Notes: generated from the letters alone by a model not told the origin. A stretch of 64,000 bases of DNA from Parasponia andersonii (GCA_002914805.1 JXTB01000038.1:1040242-1104241), one strand, 5' to 3'; shown: positions 12,101-25,061, counted from the first letter of the stretch. A program made the numbers and translations.

Positions 12101-14547
12101 ATATATATATATATATATGTGCGCCAAAATATTTTTAGGTGGACTATCCATAGGTATAATTTCTTTGTTTTCACTAATCAATTTGATTCAATGGCTATTA
12201 TTTTATGTGTTGGTGAACAAAAAAAAAAATCCATCAATAATTAATTGTGTTTTGTACATAAACCCATAACCCATATAAAACACATTTTACCTATCCAGTG
12301 ATATTTTACAAAAATTACTATTTGAGTATCTTTCCAGCAATGATGAAACATTTTTTTTTTAATGAATAAGAATTGGGGAGACATAGTACCATGCGGGGGT
12401 ATTATACTAATGAATGTGTGTAAGCCATTGGGTGAAATTCTTAGATAGGATCTACCTTTTATTAGGGTATATTAGTCCATACTGGTGATCATAATCCATG
12501 TATGATTTCAACAATAGTATTCATGTAAGATAATAATGGTACAATTTTTCCACCGGAAAAAAAAAACCCAAAAAAAAAAACAACAACAACGTTATATATG
12601 GGGATCTTAGAAAATCCGTCAAAATTTGGGTCGCTTTAAAATTGATGTTTATTTTTTAAATATTATAACAAAATAACTAATATATTTGTGGATGTACAAG
12701 TGTAAAATTAATTTTCTAAACTCAATATAATTTCTTATTTATACTCAGTGTAATTAAATTGAATCCAGTGTATATGTTAGTTGATTTACTCAGTCATTTA
12801 ATTATAAAAAATAAAAAAATAAAAAGAAGTTATCAAAATAAAGTATAAAAAAAGGGACATTTACTCAAACTTTTTGTTATTTAACTATTGTAGTACTTGT
12901 GTCCGACTCAAAACACTATTGGACCAATTATAATATTTGTCTTTTGTTTTGTGCCTATATGCCATGGAAGAAATTTATTAATTTGTCATTGGAAAAAAAA
13001 AGGCTCTGGGATTGATTAATTATTTTTGCACTCAATTTCTTCCTTTCAAAATATAAAACTCAATGGAAATAGGTGTGGCTAACAGGCTAAGTTCCTTGCA
13101 ATAACCTATATTTTCCTTTTACATATTTAATTTTTATTGTGTAGGGGGAGGAGAGAGGGGCCTAGTTTTAATTGGGGACATGCTTAACAGAAACATGCTT
13201 CACATGCATATAAAGATGATGAATAAAGAATATCTAAAAAATTGATTAATGACAGGTTCAACATAATGAGTTAAGTGGTACAACAGCATTCTTGGAGAAT
13301 ACCTCCAATTACATATATAAAACACAAAGCCCGAGTTTACATTCACATACATATAAATCATAAAACAGAAATTCATGTCATAGTTTAAGTAACGAAGCTT
13401 TTGTTAATTTAATTTTCTTTACTTTGTATTATTATATTTCATGGAGCTTTTATAAATTTAACATTGAAATGTAAAAGGACTTTCATCTATAAACAGCCAG
13501 GAAATATTTGGGAACAAGAAAAAGTTAGATGTCTTGACATGGTGAATTTAAATTGGTCGGTTTCTTTTTCTTTTTTTTCTTAATTTTTTAAATTTGTAAA
13601 TCAAGTGTATTGAATGATTTAGGACACCAATAATTAGTGTAAAAAGTGTCGGTTCTTAGGACGTACTTTTGCGTTCTCTTTCCGACAACGAAGAAGAATA
13701 AGAAAAAAAAACAAAAATGATTTGACATTGCGAGGCCTCAATTATCTTCTACAAGTCATAAAAGTGTGAGTTAGTAAATTGCTTGTAGAGATCAAGTACA
13801 AAATGGTCCTCTACTTGCTCCTATTCTTTAGTAAGATTTTTCATTTATTAATTTTTTTTTTGATAATATCATTTTTATATATTGTATTTTAATATTTTGT
13901 TCAAGTAATATTTTATATTTAATTGTTATTGATATTAATTTTTTTATTTAAAATCTATTATAAATTTATATACTGACACTAATTTAGAGTAGTTAATTTA
14001 CTAAGATATTATTTAAAAAAATTGATAATAAATCATATAAAAATTGATCTAAGAATAAGTTTATTAAATCATCTTGGTAAATTAATTATTCTAAATTGGT
14101 GTTAGGATATAAATTTATAACAAATATTAAATCTAAATGCCAATATTGATTATAACCAAAATATACAGTCTAAACTGAATAAAATATCAAAATACGAAAT
14201 ATAAAAGTGATATTATCTATTTTCTTTTTGAGGTAATTTCTATCCAATTGCATAAAACGAGCATCATACCAAATACTAATTTGGACCTTTTTCTAGTTAG
14301 TTATTATATAAATATCTTTATAGTTGGTTAAGAGTAGTGTCAAAAGCTAGTTTTATACACGGAAATAATTTACTAAAATCATGGTTATAATTTCAGTTTA
14401 GTTGGTAACCATATCTAAGTGTCTACTAAAAAAAAAAGAAAGTAGTCCTATTTATGTTAATGTGTTTAAAGTTGAATCTTATGCTCATCTTCGTCAAGAA
14501 TTATATAACAACTAATTAACATGATTCTTAAACCCACAAAAAACCAC

Positions 14548-15000
14548 TGTTGGAGTTATCATCAAATCTGTGTTATGCAGCAGAAGCACAACTATTCTAA
14601 ATACTTATATTTAATACTAAAATAATATTAAATTATAACTACCAACTAGCTACTGAAATTAACGAAAGTGGAAAATGTGCAGAAAATATTAAAATACAAA
14701 ATAAAAGAGAATACAAAAATTTAACGCAGTTCAGCAAATTACCTATGTCCTCGGGACATTGCTAACCACTTTACTAACTTCAAATAAGAGGAAATACAAA
14801 ATCTAGGCTATAATGCAAAAGTGAGGTTCTTAGAAATAAAAATCCTCACCAATATGGAACTAATTTTAGGATGATTAAAACTAATTATAGAATGCTTTAT
14901 TTATAGCCAATTGTAGATCTCAAATATTTATACACAAACAATGTGGGACAAAATGCAAAATAATTACAAAAATTAACAAGCCAAATTCTAATAATCTTCA
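14548..15000 (-). repeat. 3' LTR of the copia element
   Basis: Matches 19144-19610 along its length. It begins TGTTGG and ends CA on the plus strand. Compared with the other LTR it carries about 23 extra bases at the outer end, between two TGTT repeats, which suggests a small deletion in the partner. Confidence 0.8.
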
Positions 15001-15093
15001 ACTTGGCGAGTTAGCAAGTCGCACCCAAATTTCTTTATTTCTTGTATCCTTTATTTATTACAGCAACGCCACTTTATGCGCCCAAAGACGCCA

Positions 15094-15363
15094 TCAAATT
15101 TGTAGAATGTTGATCAAGTCCAAACAATGATTGAACTTAGTCGATATTACCACCTTGGTCATCATGTCTGTAGGATTCTCAGCAGTCCTTACCTTCTGAA
15201 ATAGTATCTTTTCTTCATCAATAATCTCCGCCACAAAGTAGTGTCGGACATTAATATGCTTTGTACATACATGGTATACTGGATTCTCTGCTAAGTGAAT
15301 GACATTCTGACTATCAGAATAAATACAGACATACTCCTGAATAACTCCCAGCTCTTCTAACAA
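15094..15363 (-). pseudogene. Copia RNase H fragment
   Basis: 89-codon frame with SDSQNVIHLAENPVYHVCTK and HINVRHYFVAEIID, the C-terminal RNase H region of copia polyproteins, ending shortly before the 3' LTR. It is separated from the reverse-transcriptase fragment by frame breaks. Confidence 0.85.
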
Positions 15364-15382
15364 TCCTTATAATCAAATAGCT

Positions 15383-16262
15383 TCATTCACAGCCTCTGTA
15401 ACTACTATGTACTCTGCCTTTGTAGTAGACAAAGCAATAAAATAGACTTCTAACTGATTGGTGCTCTTGCAAATATGAATATATATCCAGAAGTTGAACG
15501 ACGTTTATCCAAATCAAAAGTGTAATTGGAATCAACATAACCAACCACACACTGACTAAATCTATCATCCTACTCAAAAACCAAACCAATATCTATAGTC
15601 TTCAATAAGTACCATAGAATCCATTTCATAGCTCGCCAATGATCTTCCCCTAGATCATGCATATACCTGCTCACAACTCCAATTGCATGTGAAATATCGG
15701 ATCTCGTACACACCATTGCATACATCAAGTTACCAATCGTATTTGAATACGGAACTTGTGGCATGCACTCTTGCTCTACATCTGTACTCGGAGACAAAGG
15801 CTCACTAAGCTTGAAATGAGGAGCAAGCGGTGTACTAATATGTTTTGATTGTTTAGTCATACCAAAACGCCGTAATACTTTCTTTAGATATTGTTTCTGA
15901 GTCAAACTAACCTTGCTTTTCCTTTTATCTCTGCTAATTTCCATACCAAGAATCTTCTTCACTTCATCAAGATCCTTCATCTCAAACTCTTGAATCAATT
16001 GAGCCTTCAACGTCTCAATTTCTTCTTGATTTTTCGAGGCTATCAACATATCATCAATATACAAGAGCAGATAAATGAAAGACCTATCTCGAAGCCTGCG
16101 AAAATATACGCAACTATCAAACTTGCTTCTTGTATAGTTCTGACCCATCATAAACCGATCTTATCACTTGTACCACTGCCTTGGCGATTGTTTCAACCCA
16201 TAAAACGATCTTTTAAGTTTATAAACCTAATTTTCTTTTCGAGCAACCTTGAATCCTTCTAG
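15383..16262 (-). pseudogene. Copia reverse transcriptase remnant
   Basis: The longest open part (15570-16151, 193 codons) contains the catalytic YIDDML motif at about residues 31-36. The conserved copia stretches LGMEISRD and QKQYLKKVL follow, then the connection region toward RNase H (PYSNTIGNLMYAMVCTRSDI). The N-terminal part of the domain continues upstream to about 16600 in interrupted frames. Stops and frameshifts make it non-functional. Confidence 0.88.
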
Positions 16263-16751
16263 CTAAGACATATAGATTTATTCTTCTAAATCACCATGTA
16301 AAAACGTGGTTTTCATATTCAGTTGAACTAGTTAAAGATCCAACTGTGCTATCTAAATTCTAATAGAGGAATGTTTAATAACTAGCGAAAATATCTTATT
16401 GTAATCAATTCTCTCCAATTGAGTATAGACTTTCGCTGCCAATCTTGCCTTGAAGTGAACATCATTCTTATCGGAAAATCTTTCTTTCTTTGTAGATACC
16501 CATTTGCATCCAATTACCTTATTGTGCTTTGGTAGTTGAGCTAGCTCCCAAATTTCATTCTTTCAAAGAAACTGCATTTCTTCCTCCATTGCTTTCTCCC
16601 GCTGTTCAGTTTCTGAACTTTGGACTGCATCTTTGTATGTGGAAGGAATATTATCATCTACAATGGAAAGTGCATAGGCCACCATATCAATAAATTGAGC
16701 AAGTTTACGAATTTCACGTCTTGGCCTATTATGTGCAGTTGATTCTTACTG

Positions 16752-18007
16752 CTATTGAGGCTCTTGGGTTGGAACCTCTTCTTCATCTTTACTATCCTCC
16801 TCTGCCAATGGAGTGTCACCACTATTTTCAATAATATTAGCTAGGACTACTATTATTGCTTTCTCAAACTCTACCTGCTGTTGACTAGGCTTCACCTGCT
16901 GCAGAATACTAATAGTCTTTTCTTGGTCTTCTGTTATCTTCTTCAACATGACAGACTCATCAAAAGTAACATCTCTGATAAATAAAATCTTCCTTAAGCT
17001 TAGACACCAAAGTCGATATCCGTTTATACGTGAGCTGATACCCATAAATAATGCTTTCTTGCCTCTCGGATCCAACTTGAATTCTTTCACATGATAATAG
17101 GCAGTGGAACCAAATACATGTAAAGAAGCATAATGACTAGTAGGTTTTCCAGACCATACCTCAAGAGGGTTTTTGCCTCCAATTGCAGTTGCTGGTAAAC
17201 GATTAACGAGATGAAATGTATATGTAATTACCTCAGTCCAAAAAGCTTTGCCCAACCCAATATTAGACAACATACACCGAATCGTTTCTAGTAAAGTTCG
17301 ATTCATGTGTTCTGCCACCCGATTTTGCTGTGGTATTTTTTAGACTGTAAAGTGAAACACAATACCTTCAGATTGGCAAACTCCTAAAAATGGATCACTC
17401 CTATATTCTCCTCCGTTGTCTGATCGAAGTCGTTTGATCTTTTCTGCCCGTCTGAGTCTTAGTCATCTTTTTCCATTTAAGGCAAACTTCAAGTATGTTT
17501 TCCTTAACTTTTATTACATACACCTAAGCTCTTCTGAAAAAGTCGTCAACAAAAATAACAAAATAGTGCATACTTCCCTAAAAAGCTGTCTTGGTAGGTC
17601 CCCACACATAAGAATGTACATAATCTAAAATACCCTCAATATTGTGAATTACTGTGCTGAACTTCACTCTTGTCTAGTTTCCTAGAACACAATATTTACA
17701 AAAGTCCAACTTGTAGGTCTTCTCTCCTTTCAGTAAGTCTTGCTTCATTAAACTAAAGAAAGTTTTTTTCCTTTGTATGTCCTAAACGCATATGCCATAG
17801 CCTGGTAATTTTTGAAGCTTCATCATCTTCAGAAACCACAGCAACTGATTCAATAATTGTTCTACTATTATAGTAATACATGTTATTTCTTCTTGTACCT
17901 TTCATTACCATCAAAGAGCCTGAAGTGTCTTTCAAAATTCTATCTCGTATAGACATAGCGAAGCCTTTAGATTCTAAAGCTCCCAAAGAGATCAGATTCT
18001 TCTTCAA
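16752..18007 (-). pseudogene. Copia protease/integrase remnant
   Basis: 17753-18007 is a GAG-pre-integrase segment (MKKNLISLGALESKG at its start, RLWHMRLGHTKEKNF at its end). 16752-17318 is the integrase C-terminal half with AEHMNRTLLETIRCML, FWTEVITYTFHLVNRLP and a VFGSTAYYHV block. Between them the core is shattered. A protease-like stretch lies at about 18000-18250. Confidence 0.85.
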
Positions 18008-18249
18008 TTTCGCTACATACCGAACATCTGCTAGAATTATAGTCGATCCATCATGATTCTTTAATCGAATTGAACCTAACCCTAGCTATTTTACACGATT
18101 CATCATTACCAATGTAAACAACTCCACCATTTAGCTCTTCAAAGTTGAAGAACCACTCCTTGTGAAGACATATATGATAAGGGCAACCTGAATCTAAAAT
18201 CCATTCATCACGTTGTAACGTCAAAGATTGACTAACTAGAATAAAATCT

Positions 18250-18769
18250 GGCTCATCATCTTTGACTTAGCTACATATGCATCAGAAGTAGCCTTGCCCT
18301 TGCCTTTATTTTGTAACTTCGGGCAATCTTTCTTCCAATGCCCTTTTTCGTGACAAAAGACATATTCATCCTTACCAGGTCTTTCATTCGAACGAGATCT
18401 ACCCCTTTTCTTCTACTTACGGCTTTGACTACGTCCCTCTGTTGTAAGCGCTTCTGCTAAAAAGTCTCTATTCTTCTTCTGGTTTTTCTTTCGAATCTCA
18501 TGACTATATAATGCGGCACTCACTTCATCGAAAGATAATTTTTCCTTCCCATGAAACAACGTAATACAAAGATGATCTAACTCATTAGGAATGGACTCAA
18601 TCAATAATATTGTTTTATCTTCATCTTTGAAGGTTTCATCCAAATTTAACAAATTTGCTATTAATTGTTTGAAAGTATCAATGTAGTTACCAATAGTCAT
18701 ACCAAGCTTCAACTGGAGGTGGAAAAGTCTCTTCTTCAAGTATAGCCAGTTCTCATTGCTCTTCTTCAT
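18250..18769 (-). pseudogene. Copia gag remnant with zinc knuckle
   Basis: 18413-18769 encodes a UBN2-type gag segment (LYLKKRLFHLQLKLG and IGNYIDTFKQLIANL). Downstream at about 18310-18370 is a damaged zinc knuckle (FCHEKGHWKKDCPKL), with the first Cys replaced. Upstream gag sequence to about 19060 is also broken. Confidence 0.85.
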
Positions 18770-19125
18770 GTACTTATTCTCGAGTACCTTCTACAGCTTA
18801 CTTGCAAAAGTCTTCCTCATGAATGGATACTTATGTTTTCTACAAAGACATGAGTGCATCATACCACAAGCTTGACGATTGATCCTCTCTCATTCTTTAT
18901 CATCCATTTTTTCCGGTTTCGTCTTATCTAAAGCAATATCCTAATCTTATTGACATAAACTATCCAATATCTCACATTGCCATAAGCCGAAGTTATTTCG
19001 GTCATCAAATTTCTCCACATCAATTTTTGCACTAGTTATAGTCTTCGTCTTTGCCGATGTTGACGAAGATTCTGATATTTCTACTAATATTTCAAATAGC
19101 TACTAAACATAGCCTAGGGCGAACC

Positions 19126-19141
19126 TGCTGCTCTAATACCA
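19126..19141 (-). other. Primer-binding site of the copia element
   Basis: Minus-strand TGGTATTAGAGCAGCA differs by one base from the usual plant copia TGGTATCAGAGC site complementary to initiator tRNA-Met. It lies two bases inside the 5' LTR. Confidence 0.8.
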
Positions 19142-19143
19142 CT

Positions 19144-19610
19144 TGTTATAAAGCGGAAGTACGACTACTCCAAATGCTTATATTTAATACTAAGACAATA
19201 TTAAATATAGACTACCAACTAGCTACTGAAATTAACGAAAGCAGAAAATGCGTAAAAAATACTAAATGCAAAATAAAGGGGAACACAAAATTTAGCGAAG
19301 TTCAGCAAATTATCTACGTCTTCGGGGTGTTGCTGACCACTTCACTAACTTCAAATAAGAGGAAATACAAAATCTAGGTTATAATACAAAAGCCCAGAAA
19401 CAAATGGGAAAAAGGGTAAAAATAAAACTATGGAGGTCCTTAGGAATAAAGGTCATCACCAATATAGAATTAATTTTGGGATGATTAAAACCAATTATAG
19501 AAGGATTTTATTTATAGCCAACTGTAGACCCCAAATATTTATACACAAACAATGTGGAACAAAGTGCAAAACAATTACAAAAGCTAACAAGCTAAATTCT
19601 AATAACCTGA
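19144..19610 (-). repeat. 5' LTR of the copia element
   Basis: Diverged direct repeat of 14548-15000, adjacent to the primer-binding site. It contains an insertion of about 40 bases around 19390-19430 relative to the other LTR. Confidence 0.8.
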
Positions 19611-20032
19611 CCTCCATCAGAGTAGCCCACCAAGTAACCGTTGATCCTAGTCAGTGATTGTCGATGGTCTGAGTCACATGGCTGACCATTGAAGTCTCCT
19701 CGTACTTTTGGGAGTATATGTAATATATCCTAAACTTTATTCAAAATCTAAAGTTTTTATAGAAGTCAAGCTCCTTAATATTCTGGGGCTCTTAGCAAAA
19801 TGACCAGAATTTGGGTCTCTTTCGAATACACATCAATTTTCAAATTGTACTGAAACAAAATGTTCATAATATAAGTGGAAATATCGAGTATAAAATCCGA
19901 TTTATCGGGTACTAAAACTCATATACCTAGTATAGAAATTGAATAATCTAGTTTATTTAGTTAATGTACTAACTATAAAGACTACTATAATTAGCCATTT
20001 AATTATAAAAAGAGGAAAAAATGGACACATAC
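19611..20032. other. Intergenic stretch between copia element and solo LTR
   Basis: No gene. From about 19795 it carries a short dispersed repeat (GCAAAATGACC, AATTTGGG ... ATGGACA) that resembles 20953-21136 and 12605-12866. Confidence 0.5.
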
Positions 20033-20856
20033 TGTGGGACCCGTTCCCAAGCCATACGCCACGTGGAAGGCCACGCGGGTCACACGTGATCTCACAATCG
20101 GCCATTGGGCCGTCCGAAGTTAGGGCCGAGCCCATCACAGACCCTGGATAGTCTGGCCCAGTCCGACCCCAACCTCGACAGCTGGGGGTCGGAACCCCCA
20201 AGGGTCTTCCACCTGAGTACAATGGCCCTTACCTCGATAGTTGAGGGGGTCGGAAGCCTCAAGGGTCCTCCATCTGAATACAATGGAAAGCAACTCACGA
20301 TTCCAGTCCCAGACAGAGCATTTAATGCGATCCTGGGTAGGCGTGCACAAGGGGCAAGCCGTCCTGACAGAACGGCGATCTACCAAAATCTCACCCCATG
20401 ACAGATTCAAGCTGTAAGAGGCAGCAGAAATCAGGCTACGGCGATACAGAGGAGATCACGGAAATCTCGGCCCGTGACTTCTGAAAAAGATTTTGAGGAG
20501 AAATGTACTCAGTCCTAAGATTGAGACCCGCATGGTTCACAATCTCGAGACTATTTATATAAGAGCAATGCGTTCCTGAGAGGGACATATACGCTTACAA
20601 AAAGAAAATATAAAAAGAAAGCTTATGAGCAAGAAACAAATATATACTCATACTGAACTAATTCCTTGCTACCCTGTATCAAAGATAAACTACTGACTTA
20701 AGCATCGGAGAGTCTTTGAAGGTAGCCACCCCCGCCTCTCCGACCCTGCTTGGAGTTCAGAGTACTTTAGTATAGCGAGGACATGTGGACAGTTGGAAAA
20801 CGCATCGTCGGCAGTTCAGAGACACGTGGACGGCTGGTGAGAAAATCGCTCCAACA
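20033..20856 (+). mobile_element. Solo LTR (824 bp) with 5-bp target duplication
   Basis: Starts TGTGGGACCC and ends GCTCCAACA, and is flanked on both sides by CATAC (20028-20032 and 20857-20861), a perfect 5-bp target-site duplication. It is much more GC-rich than its surroundings. A TATA box (CTATTTATATAAG, about 20549-20561) suggests plus-strand orientation. Inside, a block around 20160-20215 (GGGGGTCGGA, GGGTCTTCC, CTGAGTACAATGG) is repeated at about 20233-20285. No gag-pol lies on either side, so this is most simply the product of recombination between two LTRs. The superfamily cannot be fixed from the LTR alone. Confidence 0.85.
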
Positions 20857-21159
20857 CATACTAAAATGAAGTGTAAAAAAGACATCCGCTTTGATTTCTC
20901 TAATTCTTTTTCCTCGACAATGAGCCCTTACCCTGGTAGAATGACTTCAAACTAGGGTGTTATAGCAAAATGACCGAATTTTGGGCTCATTTCAAATAAA
21001 TATCCTTTTTCAAATATTGTAGCAAAATATGTTTAGACAAGTATGAAAAGTTAGTAAACAAGTTGATATACCAAAAATAAAAAATACATGTACTCGGCAA
21101 TTTAGTTAGCAGAAAAATGGACATTATTAAAGCGCCCACTCTAATTTCCCTTCAAACTG

Positions 21160-21340
21160 TACACTACAGGCCTGAAAGTCCAACAAGACATAAATGGGCC
21201 ACATAAAATCCATGAAGTATTGGGCTCGAGCCCATTAATAGCCCGCCAAGTCGAGCTTACTCTATCCTGTTTACTGAATGATATACATATCATTACAGGA
21301 CAAAATAAAGTTGTGGTGATGTACCAGGAAACAGAGCAAG
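21160..21340 (+). promoter_or_regulatory. DEG5 promoter region with TGGGCC/T elements
   Basis: Within 150 bases of the start codon are TGGGCC (21195-21200), TGGGCT (21221-21226) and an inverted AGCCCA (21229-21234). Such site-II-like elements are frequent in promoters of nuclear genes for plastid and housekeeping proteins. No clear TATA box was seen. The functional role is inference. Confidence 0.45.
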
Positions 21341-24300
21341 ATGGCGGTAATGGGCTCCCTTTACCCAGTTAATCCCTCTCCTATTCCGACCACCATTTCT
21401 TCTTCTTATTCTTCCAGTTCAAGCACTACCCAGAAGGGTCTTCTCACGAGGCGGCGGACTTTAGTATTGGGCCAAAGTCATATAGCGACTTCGTTACTCC
21501 ATTTGTTTGGCCCAATTCCCACACCTTCATATCAACAAGCCATTGCTCAGCAAGTTCAACGAGATGAGCTTCAGCTAGAAGAAGACCGTATTGTCAATCT
21601 TTTTCAGGTCTCTCTCTCTCTCTCTATATATGTATATATATATATATATATTGGAAATTTACGGTTTTTTAGCTTGAACCAATTGGGTGAGGCTCTCAAG
21701 TTGATGCCTTTCTGGTTTTCACTATTCTAATTTTGTTTACCAGTAATGTGACTGAGAGGAAGAGTAGCTTAGTTTGGAGCTTTTTTTTTAAAAAAAAAAA
21801 AAAGAATTAATATTTATTTTAAAAAAAAAAATTAATTAATTTATTTATTTTAGAAAAAGAGAATATCATAGTGAATGAGTAGTGAATGTTCAGTTGGGCC
21901 ACAGAGAATATTAATGTTGAATTTGTTCTTTCTTGAAATTGCTTACAAATTTGTACGGGAATTTATTCTATGTCATCAAGGCCATAAAAATTGTTGACTG
22001 AGTTCAATTTGGATTTCTTGTTCTGTCTTATTATATATTTATAAAACTTCTTTCTTTCAATAGGAAACTTCTCCATCAGTAGTCTTTATTAAAGACATTG
22101 AGATAGACAAAAGCCTCAAGACCTCTCCTGAAGAGATCATCCTTAGAGAGGATAACAGTGCTAAAATTGAAGGGACAGGCTCAGGCTTCATCTGGGATAA
22201 GTTTGGTCACATTGTAAGCTTATTATCTTTTGTTTTAAATTTGCACATTACATTCTAATAAGGTCTCTCACTATTGAAACTAGTCATGTTTTTGCGTATA
22301 ACAGGTCACAAATTACCACGTCTTATCGAAATTGATTACAGACAGCAGTGGATTACAGCGTTGTAAGGTTTTGCCTTTGAATTTTACTTGTTCTTTACTT
22401 CTTAGTTTGACTAAGTAGATGCTGAGATTGTAGATATAGAATTTTAGTTTAGAGTATTAGGATTTGTTTGTGAAACCTCACTTTTTGGGTCTTCTTGACA
22501 GGTGTATCTGGTGGATGCAAAAGGAAATGGATTTTACAGGGAAGGGACAATTGTTGGTTATGATGCCGCATATGATCTGGCCGTTCTTAAGGTTAACTTA
22601 AGCCTACCATTTTATCTCTCTCCGGATATTTCATTGCTGATTACGATTTTAGCTAGTCTTATTGTAAGAACTGAGCATATTCTGGAAAAACTGAGAGTAG
22701 TGCCACCATAAAAGTATTGAATCAGTTATAGGATATTGTTTAGAAGATTTAGTAGTAATTTAAAATTTAACTTATGACCATGAGATCCTCATGTTTGTCC
22801 TCTTAGTTATATAACTTTATCTTGGATTGGCTTCACAATGTTTAACCATTATGATGTCTAATGACCGCACATCAAAATATGAGTAGCAAAAGGCATGACT
22901 GTGACATTCTAATTCAGGGATTCGGTATGCAAATTCTGCATTGAGGGCATTTGTTTGGTTTCTGTATAAAAAGCATTAAATCTCTCTGTTGGAAAGATTA
23001 AAGTTCATATGATACTGCTTAACTGAACACCGTTTCCAGGTTGATGTTGAAGGATACATATTAAAGCCTGTTGTTATTGGTACTTCGAGTGATTTACATG
23101 TGGGTCAGAGCTGCTTTGCGATTGGAAATCCTTATGGATACGAGAATACACTAACAATGGGGGTATATTTCTTTAATACGACGTCTCCAGACAATCTCTC
23201 GGACAATCAGTTGATTGCTTTATAGAGATGCCGAAGTCAGTTTCTATTATCTATTTTAAATGACATATATTTGTTCCATAGTAACTAGAAACAGCCAACT
23301 TGGAGTACCTCCTCTGCTTAATGGATTTTGAACAAATATTGACCTTGGACTTGTAATCTCCATTGAGAAATAGAAGAAGATTTTATAATCATGTAGTATG
23401 AAGAAAATAGTTCTTACTTTCGTTTCAATTCATCATGTTTAGATAGTTATAATGATCAATACTAGGTCCTACAAATAATGCAGGTCGTTAGTGGGTTAGG
23501 GAGGGAGATACCCTCACCAAATGGAAGTGCCATTCGAGGAGCAATTCAGACAGATGCAGCTATTAATGCCGGTAATTATCAACGTCTCATCAATAATTTT
23601 AGCCTTTTTACTCATTTTACTTTCACAATCGTCCTTTTTATTTTATTGTTGTTTGTCCTATTTAATGCCCACACTGTTAGAGGAAAAATAAAAGTATTTA
23701 TGTCCAACTTTCTTATTGCCTTTAGGTTATTTTCAATTTTAGCAAAACTGCCATACTTGTTGTCGTCAGTTAGGTGCTGCCATAGCAAGCTTTAACTACC
23801 CTGCAACTTATGCTTCATTAGCTAGTGGCAGTGGTATGATTTACGTTGCCATAAGAAAAACCATTAAAAGATCTCCCTGACTGTTGGATTCGGGCTTCTA
23901 AATAAAGTTCTTGCAGAATGATCCAGGAGCCATCTGAGTGAACTTCCTTCCAATTTTTGAATGCCTGAAATGTCGACTTAAGACAAATTCCTTTCCCATT
24001 TGCTCAGTTTGATGTACTGGAAACTTTTTTGGAGGAAGTTTCTCATTCCAGACATGCATCATCCTTATCGAATTGCTATTAAAATCTATTGTCTTTTTTA
24101 ACCGTTATCATTATGTGAGGCTAATGTTTGGTTGGAGAGGTAAATTACCTAGGAAGGAAATGTGAGAGGAAGGAGAGCATATTTCACCATTGTGCGTTTA
24201 TATGAGAGGAATGAGAGAAGACCAAAATTCTCTTCCTTGTTTTGTAGGATGGAGAAGTGGAACAATGAGAAGGTTTTATTTATATAATGACTTAAATCTC

Positions 24301-25061
24301 TCCTAAAATCTCTCCAATTTAGAGAGTTACATTTTGGCTAAAATTACAGATTTGAAATTTATTTCCTAATCCCTTCCCTTCAAAAATCCTACCTATTTCC
24401 AAACAGTTCCAAAACCATCCATTAATCCCCCTGATACTGTCCTTCCTTCCATTTTTCCCTCTTACAAAACACACTTTAATGAATTTGCAGATTTTATATT
24501 CCTTTAAATTTACTTTTAGCTATTAATATTGGAGGGTCCATACAGGAAATTCTGGAGGCCCGTTGATCGATTCATATGGCCATGTCATTGGAGTTAATAC
24601 TGCAACTTTCACTCGTAAAGGTATACACTTAATGTTCATTTCATTTGTGGTACTCCGTGTGCTTTTTGAGCAAAACAATTTGAGAACTGTCTTTGTGGCA
24701 AAAGAATTTAATGTGCTTAACAATAATGTTATGCTTTTGCTCACTACATGTTTTGAAGTTAATTCTTCGAACTTGTGAAAAATGTCTCAATCTTCAGTCC
24801 CTATTACCATACAAAGATTAGATTACTCATACAATATGTTGATATATAGATATCCTCGATGATGGTTGAGTTCAAATGTTCACTTGAAAACATGGACTGC
24901 AAACTGATATTCTTCAAGCTTTTGATATTCCTTTTTTTCCCCTATTTTTGGCAGGCACAGGAGTATCATCTGGTGTTAACTTTGCAATACCAATCGACAC
25001 AGTTGTGAGGACTGTACCCTACCTTATTGTTTATGGAACCCCGTACAGTAATAGGTTTTGA
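21341..25061 (+). CDS. DEG5: Deg-type serine protease DEG5, thylakoid lumen, eight exons
   Basis: Exons that join in frame: 21341-21607, 22064-22213, 22305-22367, 22502-22591, 23040-23162, 23484-23571, 24546-24620, 24955-25061, giving 320 residues; each intron has GT..AG ends. The trypsin-like fold has the full triad: His in TNYHVL (about residue 143), Asp in AYDLAVL (about 185) and Ser in GNSGGPL (about 264). There is no PDZ domain, and the protein ends VPYLIVYGTPYSNRF, typical of plant DEG5. The N-terminus is Ser/Thr-rich (chloroplast transit), then RRR with a hydrophobic stretch, consistent with a lumen-targeting signal. In Arabidopsis DEG5 partners DEG8 in degrading photodamaged photosystem II D1. 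Site-II-like elements precede the gene. It appears intact and single-copy here. Confidence 0.95.
24115..24480. mobile_element. MITE-like insertion in DEG5 intron 6
   Basis: Purine-rich left arm (AATGTTTGGTTGGAGAGG) and pyrimidine-rich right arm (CCTTCCTTCCATTTTTCCCT) resemble the elements at 1530-1845 and 32572-32995. It accounts for much of the unusual length of this intron. Ends not resolved. Confidence 0.35.

Larger units (their letters stand above)
9115..14310. repeat. Segmental duplication, copy A
   Basis: This stretch aligns collinearly and in the same orientation with 26335-32560. Shared landmarks are the promoter (ATTCCCTATAAAA), the DUF761-type gene and its 3' UTR, a block around 11520-11800 matching 30640-30830, a block 13620-13840 matching 32220-32450, and a block 14230-14310 matching 32460-32555. 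Spacing differs because each copy has its own insertions. The single-copy DEG5 gene lies between the copies. Confidence 0.85.
10374..14547. other. Non-coding remainder of duplication copy A
   Basis: No gene seen. It is AT-rich and holds small repeats: a 27-bp near-repeat around 10851-10911, the 77-bp duplication at 11648-11805 and a hairpin-like element at 11880-12100. It also has a copy (12605-12866) of a short repeat seen on both sides of the solo LTR. Confidence 0.55.
14548..19610 (-). mobile_element. Degenerate Ty1/copia retrotransposon with two LTRs
   Basis: Direct LTR repeats flank gag-pol remnants, all on the minus strand in the order gag, protease/integrase, reverse transcriptase, RNase H. 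This is the copia order. Every domain is broken by stops or frameshifts and the LTRs are visibly diverged, so it is old and inactive. The primer-binding site at 19126-19141 (TGGTATTAGAGCAG on the minus strand) matches the initiator-tRNA-Met type. I found no convincing target-site duplication. Confidence 0.9.

Noticed and set aside
20092-20410. Several overlapping frames of 68-98 codons on both strands
   Set aside because: All lie inside the GC-rich solo LTR, where stops are rare by composition.
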